The position numbers and the translations under genes are program-made. Positions 9,046 through 15,294 of a DNA stretch of 64,000 bases are shown piece after piece (position 1 is the stretch's first letter; each line of letters begins with the position of its first letter). Source of the DNA: Methanospirillum hungatei. GTDB lineage: Archaea > Halobacteriota > Methanomicrobia > Methanomicrobiales > Methanospirillaceae. The stretch spans positions 1,550,001 to 1,614,000 of the forward strand of contig NZ_CP077107.1 of assembly GCF_019263745.1 (NCBI RefSeq), in the 5' to 3' direction. The notes below the pieces were generated by a model. That model ran no database searches and was not told the DNA's origin. It was given only the letters and a program-made list of their open reading frames with translations.

Positions 9046-9702
9046 TTAGAGTTTTTTAAAGCAGAGATACCAGTCTTTACACTCATATCCCTGAGTCAGA
9101 CGAACCTTTGCATCTTCAGTAGTAGCCGGAGCCGGAACCACTACTTTATCACCAGGCTGCCAGTTTGCCGGAGTTGCAACACCAGCTTTGTCTGTTGTCT
9201 GAAGCGCCTTTAAAAGCCGGATAACTTCTGGAATATACCGGCCATTGCTCAGCGGGTAATAGATCATTGCCCGTAAAATACCCTTGTCATCGATGAAAAA
9301 TACAGCTCTGACTGCCGCTGTAGAACTCTGCCCTGGATGAATCATCCCATATCGTGAAGCAACATTCATGTCAAGGTCTGCAATAATCGGGAAGGGAATT
9401 TCAACCCCCATCTTCTCCTTGACATTCATTACCCAGGCCAGGTGGGAATGAACACTGTCAATGGAAAGGCCAATTAACTGGGTATTTAATGCTTTAAACT
9501 CATCAGCAGCTTCAGTAAAGGCAATAAACTCAGTCGTACAGACCGGAGTGAAATCAGCAGGATGCGAAAAGAGCACCACCCATTTGCCTTTCAGGTCTGA
9601 TAGTTTCAGTTTTCCATGAGTTGTAACCGCTTCGAAATCCGGAGCAGGTTCTCCAAGCACCGGGAACCCGACACAGTCACATTCTTCTTCTTCATAACAC
9701 AT
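9046..9702 (-). CDS. Peroxiredoxin (1-Cys/Prx6-type, archaeal)
   Basis: This encodes 218 residues of the AhpC/TSA family. The catalytic motif [11 protein letters not shown] holds the peroxidatic cysteine near residue 53. The C-terminal domain typical of the long archaeal Prx6 group follows, ending in YECKDWYLC with extra cysteines that could act as resolving thiols. It reduces H2O2 and organic peroxides. It sits between an AhpD-like gene and two flavoproteins in one operon. A GAGGAGGT ribosome site overlaps the end of the upstream gene. The first ten residues ([10 protein letters not shown]) carry three cysteines, an unusual extension. Confidence 0.92.
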   Translation of the reverse strand: MCYEEEECDCVGFPVLGEPAPDFEAVTTHGKLKLSDLKGKWVVLFSHPADFTPVCTTEFIAFTEAADEFKALNTQLIGLSIDSVHSHLAWVMNVKEKMGVEIPFPIIADLDMNVASRYGMIHPGQSSTAAVRAVFFIDDKGILRAMIYYPLSNGRYIPEVIRLLKALQTTDKAGVATPANWQPGDKVVVPAPATTEDAKVRLTQGYECKDWYLCFKKL

Positions 9703-9708
9703 AGGGCA

Positions 9709-10047
9709 TCACATGACCTCCTCTTCGATCACTTTTCCATTTACATAGGCCGGCATTCCAGCCAGAAGATACGCAACGCGGAGCGCTTCTTCGACCTCAT
9801 CCTTGGTTACACCCAAAGATTTTGCACCAACCATCTGAGCCTTGATTGCGTGCTGATCCCGCATGGACGTGGCAATTGCAATCGCGATGAGCTTTTTTGT
9901 TTTTCGAGACAATGCCCCGTCATCCCAGATATACTGATCTAAACGAAGAATCATCTCATGCATATCAGGATCGGTTTCAGCAAGTTTTTTGAATATCTTT
10001 GGAACTTTGCCGATCTTCTTCTCGAGATCATCCATTCCGGAGCTCAT
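9709..10047 (-). CDS. Carboxymuconolactone decarboxylase / AhpD-like protein without cysteines
   Basis: This encodes 112 residues with the CMD/AhpD helical fold: an N-terminal PKIFKKL segment, the central LSRKTKKLIAIAIATS helix, and the C-terminal AGMPAY segment. AhpD proteins normally use a CxxC pair next to the central helix to reduce peroxiredoxin. Here that place reads SMRDQHAIKAQ, and the whole protein has no cysteine, though the histidine is kept. It therefore cannot be a thiol reductase. It may be a decarboxylase-type or binding member. It lies directly upstream of peroxiredoxin, with its stop within the Prx ribosome-site region. Confidence 0.8.
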   Translation of the reverse strand: MSSGMDDLEKKIGKVPKIFKKLAETDPDMHEMILRLDQYIWDDGALSRKTKKLIAIAIATSMRDQHAIKAQMVGAKSLGVTKDEVEEALRVAYLLAGMPAYVNGKVIEEEVM

Positions 10048-10052
10048 GATCC

Positions 10053-10178
10053 TTACCCCTGCAGAACCATCGGTTCACCACAGCAGATAAGTTCTCCGCC
10101 TCCGACTTCCAGGACTTTTACGACGTTTCCGCAGATTTCACACTCAAAAACCTGTCCTTCATCAGATACATTTACCAT
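10053..10178 (-). CDS. Desulforedoxin-like rubredoxin-fold protein (41 aa)
   Basis: The gene encodes 41 residues, [18 protein letters not shown] at the start, with a CEIC pair and a later adjacent CC pair (LICCGEP). This is the Fe(Cys)4 pattern of desulforedoxin and of the N-terminal domain of desulfoferrodoxin. A strong ribosome site (GAGGTGA, 5-base spacing) precedes the ATG. It sits 5 bases upstream of the AhpD-like gene in the redox operon. It likely passes single electrons to a peroxide- or superoxide-reducing partner. No catalytic superoxide reductase domain is attached. Confidence 0.85.
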   Translation of the reverse strand: MVNVSDEGQVFECEICGNVVKVLEVGGGELICCGEPMVLQG

Positions 10179-10243
10179 AGAAATCACCTCTTTGATACGT
10201 ATTCAACAGACTGTACTTTAGTGCCGGCTGTGAAAAAAGAAAA

Positions 10244-10471
10244 TTACCGTTTTGGTGGGTTGATTGCATCCTCTGGAGTCTTCACATCCTCACGAATGTG
10301 GGTCATGGGGAAGCAATCATACATTTCACAGGCACATGCGGGGCATTTTCGCAAATCCTGTTCAGCCTCGGTAAATTCAAGTGATTTTCCACAATCAATA
10401 CAAACGTATTTACCCGGGCCGACCTTTTCACCAGCCTTTGCCTTTTTTTGTTCGGTCACGGTTTTCACCAT
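10244..10471 (-). CDS. Small zinc-ribbon / rubredoxin-like protein
   Basis: This encodes about 75 residues with a CIDC pair and a CPACAC group about 18 residues later. That is a zinc-ribbon or rubredoxin-like metal site, followed by YDCFPMTH. The start at 10471 is preferred over the ATG at 10483, because GGATGAT sits at proper distance from 10471 but abuts 10483. It is the first gene of the minus-strand redox operon (zinc ribbon, desulforedoxin, AhpD-like, peroxiredoxin, two flavoproteins). It is divergent from a third flavoprotein gene at 10628. Function unknown; an electron-transfer role is inferred only from context. Confidence 0.7.
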   Translation of the reverse strand: MVKTVTEQKKAKAGEKVGPGKYVCIDCGKSLEFTEAEQDLRKCPACACEMYDCFPMTHIREDVKTPEDAINPPKR

Positions 10472-10627
10472 ATCAGTAATCATCCTTGATCTTTATAACT
10501 GATTCGAAACCGTACATTCCGGTATTTACCTGATAATCAAAGAATCCGGGCAGAGTTGTGTTGTCGGTGAAAAAACAGATATAAGAAGGCAGGTTCTTAA
10601 AGGCTGAAGCTGTGAACACTATATAGT

Positions 10628-11227
10628 ATGAAACCACAGGTCCTTGCGCTTCTGGGAAGCCCGCTCCCTGAAGGAAATACTGCAAAACTTCTCAAACAAG
10701 CGATTGCCGGAGCAGAAAAAGCAGGTTGTGAAGTAACGCTCATTGATGTGCCATCACTTGAATTCTCATCATGCAGGGAGATGTATTACTGCAAGGAGCA
10801 GGGTTCCTGCATCATGGAAGATGATATGAAAAAGATGTATCCTCTTTTAAAATCCATGGATAGTCTCATCATCGCAACGCCGGTCATGACAATGGGAGTT
10901 CCCGGCCATTTAAAATCATTCTTTGATAGATGTCAGGTATTTTACTGTGCAAAATATATCCGTAGCGATCCCCTCATTCCAAAAGAAAAAAGAAAAACCC
11001 GAAAGACACTTCTGTTATCGATCAGTGGAATGAACCTGCCGAATAATTTTGATGGTATCAAAATCTCGACCCTTGCATTTTGTGATATTCTGGACTGCCG
11101 GCTGGCTGATGAACTGCTCATCAGGGATATGGATAATAAAGTAGACCTTGACCAATACCCGGATCTTCTAAAAGAAGCATTTGATAAAGGATTCGCCCTT
11201 GGTTCAGCACTTACCAAAAACTCATGA
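10628..11227 (+). CDS. Flavodoxin-fold NAD(P)H-dependent FMN reductase family protein
   Basis: This encodes 199 residues, the third member of this family in the window. LLGSPLPEGNT is the FMN loop. SSCREMYYCKEQGSC near residues 47-61 keeps a cysteine cluster but with altered spacing. ATPVMTMGVPG is the second flavin loop. It is transcribed divergently from the redox operon, with about 145 bases between them. A TATA-like GATATAAG lies near 10576. Its stop abuts the radC stop (convergent). Likely an electron carrier in oxidative defence; substrate not identifiable. Confidence 0.85.
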   Translation: MKPQVLALLGSPLPEGNTAKLLKQAIAGAEKAGCEVTLIDVPSLEFSSCREMYYCKEQGSCIMEDDMKKMYPLLKSMDSLIIATPVMTMGVPGHLKSFFDRCQVFYCAKYIRSDPLIPKEKRKTRKTLLLSISGMNLPNNFDGIKISTLAFCDILDCRLADELLIRDMDNKVDLDQYPDLLKEAFDKGFALGSALTKNS

Positions 11228-11905
11228 TTACAGATATCCAAGGGACCGGAGGGAGTTTACCCCTCCTTTCGTTATGATGATATGATCCAGGAGTTGGATA
11301 CCAAGGATTGTTCCAGCCTCACAAAGCTGTTTTGTTACAGTAATATCTGCCTGACTTGGTTCAGGATTTCCGGACGGATGATTATGAACGCAGATTATGG
11401 CTGCTGCCCGGTCAGTGATAGCATCTGCAAAAACCTCACGCGGATGGACTAAACTATGATTTAAAAGACCCATCGTTATTATCCTTGCCATGATTACTTC
11501 AGATGCCCCATTCAGGGTAATACACAGAAAATGTTCCTGAAGTTTATGTCCGATATCTATGACTTCAGGTATCTGTAAAATATCTTCGGGCTCAGATATT
11601 CTTATCGGATCCAGAATATCAGGAGTACCGTATCGACGGGCCAACTCAAAGCATGCGATTAGCCGTGATGATTTCGCAGGTCCAATCCCTTTAATATTAA
11701 GAAGTGTTTCATAAGACGGGAGATTGTTTTTTTCCATAAGCTCAGCAACTTTTCGCGAGATGGAGAAAACATCACAATTTTTGTTGCCATTATCCAGAAT
11801 TATCGCAATGAGTTCTTCGTCCTTTAATGCTTGTGCACCTTTTTGTGCGATCTTTTCTCTTGGCCGGTCACAGGGATCGATCTCATTCATCCGTTTGGGA
11901 GGCAT
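11228..11905 (-). CDS. radC: RadC/JAB-domain protein
   Basis: This 225-residue RadC-family protein has an N-terminal helix-hairpin-helix region (NIKGIGPAKSSRL near residue 68) and a C-terminal MPN/JAMM domain. The metalloprotease-like motif HNHPSGNPEPSQAD sits near residue 174 with both histidines and the aspartate. Its real activity is unsettled; the old DNA-repair assignment from Escherichia coli was withdrawn. It is divergent from rubrerythrin, with about 97 bases between them. Full length for the family. Confidence 0.92.
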   Translation of the reverse strand: MPPKRMNEIDPCDRPREKIAQKGAQALKDEELIAIILDNGNKNCDVFSISRKVAELMEKNNLPSYETLLNIKGIGPAKSSRLIACFELARRYGTPDILDPIRISEPEDILQIPEVIDIGHKLQEHFLCITLNGASEVIMARIITMGLLNHSLVHPREVFADAITDRAAAIICVHNHPSGNPEPSQADITVTKQLCEAGTILGIQLLDHIIITKGGVNSLRSLGYL

Positions 11906-11966
11906 AGGTGTGCCCTCACTGGTTAATCCACCAGGTACATGAGATTACTGTTTTATCACATCTTCT

Positions 11967-11980
11967 CGAAACACTTATAC
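11967..11980 (+). promoter_or_regulatory. BRE/TATA promoter of rubrerythrin (leaderless)
   Basis: CGAAA followed by CACTTATAC has the form of an archaeal BRE plus TATA box. The box centre is about 27 bases before the rubrerythrin ATG at 12003, so transcription should start at or near the start codon. No ribosome site precedes that ATG, which agrees. Confidence 0.55.
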
Positions 11981-12002
11981 TCATTGATTTCAAGTAATCA
12001 GT

Positions 12003-12503
12003 ATGGCGACAAAAGACAATCTTATGGCAGGGTTTGCCGGAGAGTCTCAGGCAAACCGAAAATATGCATCATTTTCAGAAAAAGCAGCAGAAGAAGGATT
12101 TCCGAAAGTAGCCACCCTCTTTAAAGCTGCATCACTTGCAGAAGAGATTCATGCCCGGCGTCACCTGCAGGTGTATGGAATCCCCTCCACCCTTGAAAAT
12201 CTGAAAGCATCAATTGAAGGTGAAACTGAAGAATTTACCGAGATGTATCCAGGATTTATCAAGGAATCGCAGGCTGAAGGGAATGAAGATGCAACCCGTT
12301 CATTCACATTTGCCATGAAAGCTGAACAGGTTCATGCCGGACTGTATGAAAAAGCTCTTGCAGCAGTAAAAGATGGAAAAGATCTCGAGGTTTCAAAGGT
12401 GTATCTCTGTCCTGTCTGTGGAAACGTTGCTCTTGAATCAGCTCCAGGGGCCTGTCCTATCTGTGGTGTTCCGGGTAAAAAATTCCTGGAAGTTACCCTC
12501 TAA
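12003..12503 (+). CDS. rbr: Rubrerythrin
   Basis: This encodes 166 residues. The four-helix di-iron domain shows AGESQANRKY and AEEIHARRH early, then the paired ExxH-type motifs, including KAEQVHAGLYEKAL. The C-terminal rubredoxin-like domain has CPVCG and CPICG. Rubrerythrin reduces H2O2 with electrons from rubredoxin-type carriers, and is typical of anaerobes. The gene ends the redox island that begins at 7795, although it has its own leaderless promoter. Length and domain order are standard. Confidence 0.95.
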   Translation: MATKDNLMAGFAGESQANRKYASFSEKAAEEGFPKVATLFKAASLAEEIHARRHLQVYGIPSTLENLKASIEGETEEFTEMYPGFIKESQAEGNEDATRSFTFAMKAEQVHAGLYEKALAAVKDGKDLEVSKVYLCPVCGNVALESAPGACPICGVPGKKFLEVTL

Positions 12504-12722
12504 CCCTGTTTTTGTCTTTACATAATACCAGATTTTTGATCTCGAAGAGACAACCCAGTTGATATCTTCTAGAGGATCCAATAGATCTCAACCCACAATA
12601 CTTGTTTTGTCAGTATGGTGAGGAATTTTTTGGGTGGCAGAAGACATACTTAAAATAGTATATAAAATTAAAGTTTTTGGACGCCCCATAAAACTTCTAT
12701 TAATAATCTGATTACCAAGAGA
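12504..12722 (+). promoter_or_regulatory. Promoter region of SLOG copy 1
   Basis: This gap holds no gene. AGTATATAAAATTA at 12657-12670 is a good TATA box, which puts the expected transcript start near 12690. The conserved leader begins about 30 bases later at 12723. Confidence 0.45.
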
Positions 12723-12781
12723 ATGTGTTCACCTGTGGCATCCTGGTGCTGATGACACGGCGGACAAAGAAGTGATTGACC
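12723..12781 (+). promoter_or_regulatory. Conserved 5' leader, SLOG copy 1
   Basis: This leader aligns with those at 13556 and 14628: ATG, TGTTCAC, a GGCATCCTG-type core, GCTG, then a purine-rich stretch and GACCATGAA. TGTG near the 5' end can pair with a CAC downstream, and the inner GCATCCTGGTGC can form a small hairpin. A nine-codon upstream frame begins at 12723 and stops at 12752, but its frame is not conserved in all copies, so conservation is at nucleotide level. Confidence 0.5.
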
Positions 12782-13195
12782 ATGAAGAAACTCATCGTTT
12801 CAGGACTTCGAACCTGTAAACGGAAAGATATCGTCTTTACTGAGATCTCAAAATATATTGCAGAGATTGGTGGCGTAGACGAGATCATTTCCGGAGGTAT
12901 GGAGGGCGTTGACCTTCTGGCCAAGGAATATGCACAAGAAAATGGAATCAAACATGTGGAGTTTGTGCCAGACTGGCAAAGCCATATAAATGCGGCAAGT
13001 TTCATCCGGGACGCCCGGATGGTTGAATATGGGACACACCTGCTTGTCCTGTCAAACGGAATCAGCAAGGAATCATTAAACCTCATCGAAGAGGCACGTA
13101 AAAACCGCCTCACCATTAAGACGATCGGCGTATTCAAAGGAATGTCTGAACAGGAAACAGGGTACGCCGGAGCATACCCCGGAACATTCTACTAA
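12782..13195 (+). CDS. SLOG-fold protein (DUF2493/YspA-like), copy 1
   Basis: This encodes 137 residues with a Rossmann-like SLOG fold: KLIVSGLRTC at the N-terminus (strand 1 and loop), SGGMEGVDLLAKEYA near residues 38-52 (the GG-x-GVD nucleotide-binding signature), then INAASFIRDARM and HLLVLSNG. SLOG proteins bind or process nucleotide-derived ligands and are frequent in conflict and stress systems. ATG 12782 is chosen by alignment with the other copies; a TTG lies 6 bases upstream. Two hairpins follow the stop. It is the most divergent of the three copies. No ligand or effector can be named. Confidence 0.8.
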   Translation: MKKLIVSGLRTCKRKDIVFTEISKYIAEIGGVDEIISGGMEGVDLLAKEYAQENGIKHVEFVPDWQSHINAASFIRDARMVEYGTHLLVLSNGISKESLNLIEEARKNRLTIKTIGVFKGMSEQETGYAGAYPGTFY

Positions 13196-13198
13196 TGC

Positions 13199-13275
13199 CT
13201 GAGGGAATTCCTCCATCCCTCAGATATGTTCACCCAATACCTCCCTCAAATATGAGAAAATCCCCCCTTCTCATA
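13199..13275 (+). terminator. Two 3' hairpins after SLOG copy 1
   Basis: CTGAGGG (13199-13205) pairs with CCCTCAG (13217-13223). A second hairpin, TATGAGAA (13251-13258) with TTCTCATA (13268-13275), has a C-rich loop. The second type recurs after both other copies. Confidence 0.55.
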
Positions 13276-13555
13276 CTTTATCTCTTCTGACTGATAATCC
13301 GTCATAATATTCAGATTTCATCAACTCTGTGAAATTCTGGATATAATCCATCATCCATCTATAGGATGGATCGATCTCACCAGGTCAAAAAAACCAACGA
13401 GATAAAGTAAGGAAATTGCCATCATATTTTTAAACTGACAGATAATTGCAGATTTGTGATGAGAAAATTATTGAAACGGGCTGCATACATATATTAAAAT
13501 ATATGCAATTTGTACATCTTAAAAATAACCTAGTTAAATACATGAATACAAGCAT
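13276..13555. other. Intergenic region between SLOG copies 1 and 2
   Basis: I see no gene in this stretch. It is AT-rich near 13480-13545, with several TATA-like runs (ATATATTAAAATATATG at about 13490-13506, then TTAAATAC) that could drive copy 2. Confidence 0.4.
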
Positions 13556-13615
13556 ATGTGTTCACTTGTGGTAACCCGGAGCTGGTGACACAACGAACAT
13601 GTGGAGAGAATGACC
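13556..13615 (+). promoter_or_regulatory. Conserved 5' leader, SLOG copy 2
   Basis: Same architecture as copy 1. TGTG-T-TCAC at the 5' side can pair with GTGA-CACA, giving 8 base pairs with one bulge, the clearest version of the stem. A ten-codon upstream frame runs 13556-13588. A ribosome site, GGAGA, lies 9 bases before the chosen ATG. Confidence 0.5.
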
Positions 13616-14026
13616 ATGAAAAAACTCATTGTTACAGGACTTCGGACCTGCGAAAGAAAAGACCTCGTATATGCAGAAATTTCCAAATACATCTCTGAAG
13701 TAGGTGGAGTTGACGAGATAATATCCGGTGGATCAAATGGTGTTGACCAGTTCACCAAACAATATGCACAGGAACATGGGATCAAGTTCAAAGAATTTGC
13801 CCCTGATTTCCAGAGCCACATCAACGCAGCGACCTTCATCAGAGATTCACAAATGGCCGAATATGCATCGCACCTGCTTGTTCTCTCAAACGGTATCAGC
13901 AAGGAGTCAAAGAATCTGATCACCGAAGCTCGGGCAAACAATCTTCAGATCAAAAGTGTCGGAGGATTTGAAGGACGATCTGAATCAGAGACATTCCATG
14001 CAGGCGTAATTCCATCCCTGTACTAA
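13616..14026 (+). CDS. SLOG-fold protein (DUF2493/YspA-like), copy 2
   Basis: This encodes 136 residues, starting MKKLIVTGLRTCERKD. SGGSNGVDQFTKQYA is the ligand-loop signature, and INAATFIRDSQM and HLLVLSNGISKESKN match copies 1 and 3. It is much closer to copy 3 than to copy 1. The ATG at 13616 has the best spacing from GGAGA (9 bases); in-frame starts at 13601 (GTG) and 13610 are possible. It has its own leader and 3' hairpin, so it is a separate transcription unit rather than part of an operon with copy 1. Confidence 0.8.
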   Translation: MKKLIVTGLRTCERKDLVYAEISKYISEVGGVDEIISGGSNGVDQFTKQYAQEHGIKFKEFAPDFQSHINAATFIRDSQMAEYASHLLVLSNGISKESKNLITEARANNLQIKSVGGFEGRSESETFHAGVIPSLY

Positions 14027-14066
14027 TCCTACATTACAACCATAACTTAAGATCTCTATTACCTGA

Positions 14067-14097
14067 CATGAGATACACCCTCCTTTTCTCATGTTTT
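14067..14097 (+). terminator. 3' hairpin after SLOG copy 2
   Basis: CATGAGA (14067-14073) pairs with TCTCATG (14087-14093) around a C/T-rich loop, followed by TTTTC. It matches the hairpins after copies 1 and 3. Confidence 0.55.
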
Positions 14098-14111
14098 CAT
14101 TATAGCATAAT

Positions 14112-14145
14112 GCGAATCTTTTCGAAATAATTCCGAAAAATTCGC
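14112..14145. repeat. Long imperfect inverted repeat
   Basis: GCGAAT-C-TTTTCG pairs with CGAAAA-ATTCGC, giving 12 base pairs with a single bulged C and a 9-base loop. It lies downstream of SLOG copy 2 and its hairpin. It could be an RNA stem or an operator; no T-run follows. Confidence 0.45.
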
Positions 14146-14290
14146 TTAAACTATGTAGTGCATTTTGAGTGCACGCCTTTGAATAATCTTCTTTTCTATC
14201 CGATTATTCCAAAACGTTTATTAAGGCACTATAAACATAAATTCCGCTCAATTTGACTTTTTTAAGCAGCATCATTCTGAAATTTTTTTT

Positions 14291-14420
14291 GAAAGGCACA
14301 GGAGAGGCTGCGTGCTATGAATGTTCGCATCATTCCAAAAACATTCCAAATCCTCTACCCGGCAGCAATCACAGTGAATAAGGACTATTGCTATAAACCA
14401 TGAACCTATCCTGTGCTTTC
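14291..14420 (+). ncRNA. Candidate structured RNA, unknown family
   Basis: In a 540-base gene-free stretch, GAAAGGCACAGGAGAGG (14291-14307) pairs with CCTATCCTGTGCTTTC (14405-14420): 15 base pairs with one bulge and one mismatch. Inside, ATGAATG-TTCG-CATCAT (about 14317-14333) is a hairpin with a UUCG tetraloop closed by G-C. CTGC (14308-14311) can pair with GCAG (14362-14365), and AGCAAT (14364-14369) with ATTGCT (14387-14392); these two partly exclude each other. A TATA-like ACTATAAAC lies near 14227. The strand is assumed from the neighbouring genes. No known RNA family was recognised. Confidence 0.4.
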
Positions 14421-14627
14421 ACAGCAGGTTTACATCGAACAATCTATGATCCTTCGTATACTATGACCGATCCTATGCAGTGCCGATCCATGTAAACGAA
14501 ATACAGATAAGGTTCCCAGCTCGGTCCTGAATCATTGATGGATTTTTCAAAGAACAAAAATGCATACCTTAATACTATGCTATATGTCGACCCTAAAAAA
14601 TACCTATTTTTATACACAAATGCAAGG

Positions 14628-14689
14628 ATGTTTGTTCACACCTGGCATCCTGATGCTGGTTAAATAACAATTCAAAGGAGAGAATGACC
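14628..14689 (+). promoter_or_regulatory. Conserved 5' leader, SLOG copy 3
   Basis: This is the third copy of the leader. It keeps the ATG, TGTTCAC and GGCATCCTGATGCTGG core, with GCAT-CCTG-ATGC a perfect small hairpin. TTGTT and AACAA replace the TGTGT/ACACA closing pair of copy 2, which suggests covariation. An AAAGGAG ribosome site (14675-14680) precedes the gene. An eleven-codon upstream frame runs 14628-14663. Confidence 0.5.
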
Positions 14690-15100
14690 ATGAAAAAACT
14701 CATCGTTTCCGGACTTAGGACCTGCGAAAGAAAAGACCTCGTATATGCAGAAATCAACAAGTTCATCTCTGAGATTGGTGGCGTAGATGAGATCATATCC
14801 GGTGGGTCAATGGGCGTTGATATGTACACCAAGCGATATGCAGAAGAGCACGGAATCAAATTCAAGGAATTTGCTCCGGATTTTCAGAGCCATATCAATG
14901 CAGCAACCTTTGTGAGAGACTCTCAGATGGCTGAATATGGGACCCATCTGCTTGTTCTTTCAAATGGGATCAGCAAAGAATCCAAAAACCTGATCACTGA
15001 AGCAAAAGCCAACAACCTTGTGATAAAAAGCGTTGGTGGATTTGAGGGACGATCTGAGACTGAGACATTCTATCCCGGTGCAATTCCATCTCCCTATTAA
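14690..15100 (+). CDS. SLOG-fold protein (DUF2493/YspA-like), copy 3
   Basis: This encodes 136 residues starting MKKLIVSGLRTCERKD, nearly identical in pattern to copy 2. SGGSMGVDMYTKRYA is the binding-loop signature, followed by INAATFVRDSQM and HLLVLSNG. The ATG at 14690 is 9 bases after AAAGGAG. The three proteins keep the fold and the same C-terminal FEGRSE(T/S)ET region, so all three look functional rather than decaying duplicates. The separation from copy 2 (663 bases) contains a possible structured RNA and its own promoter. Confidence 0.8.
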   Translation: MKKLIVSGLRTCERKDLVYAEINKFISEIGGVDEIISGGSMGVDMYTKRYAEEHGIKFKEFAPDFQSHINAATFVRDSQMAEYGTHLLVLSNGISKESKNLITEAKANNLVIKSVGGFEGRSETETFYPGAIPSPY

Positions 15101-15141
15101 ATCCTGACATCTATTCTTTAGATCTCCTCAGTTATCACCTG

Positions 15142-15168
15142 GATGAGAAACACCCCTCTATTCTCATC
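15142..15168 (+). terminator. 3' hairpin after SLOG copy 3
   Basis: GATGAGAA (15142-15149) pairs with TTCTCATC (15161-15168) around a C-rich loop, matching the hairpins after the other two SLOG genes. Confidence 0.55.
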
Positions 15169-15294
15169 TCAATAAACAAAATTGTTCTTCTGAACAATCC
15201 ATATATCAATTCTGAGTTATGCAGTGTAGAATCATCAGCTTGAAGTGGTATCACGTCATGAATTTTGAACAGAGCAGATGGGAACCAAACCGGT

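Noticed and set aside
14041-14680. Possible CRISPR or tandem repeat array between SLOG copies
   Set aside because: CATTCCAAA occurs twice but there is no regular repeat-spacer spacing and no cas gene in the window.
12003-15100. SLOG genes as DprA (DNA uptake) paralogues
   Set aside because: They are about 137 residues with no SAM or winged-helix domains, too short for DprA, and match the DUF2493/YspA pattern better.
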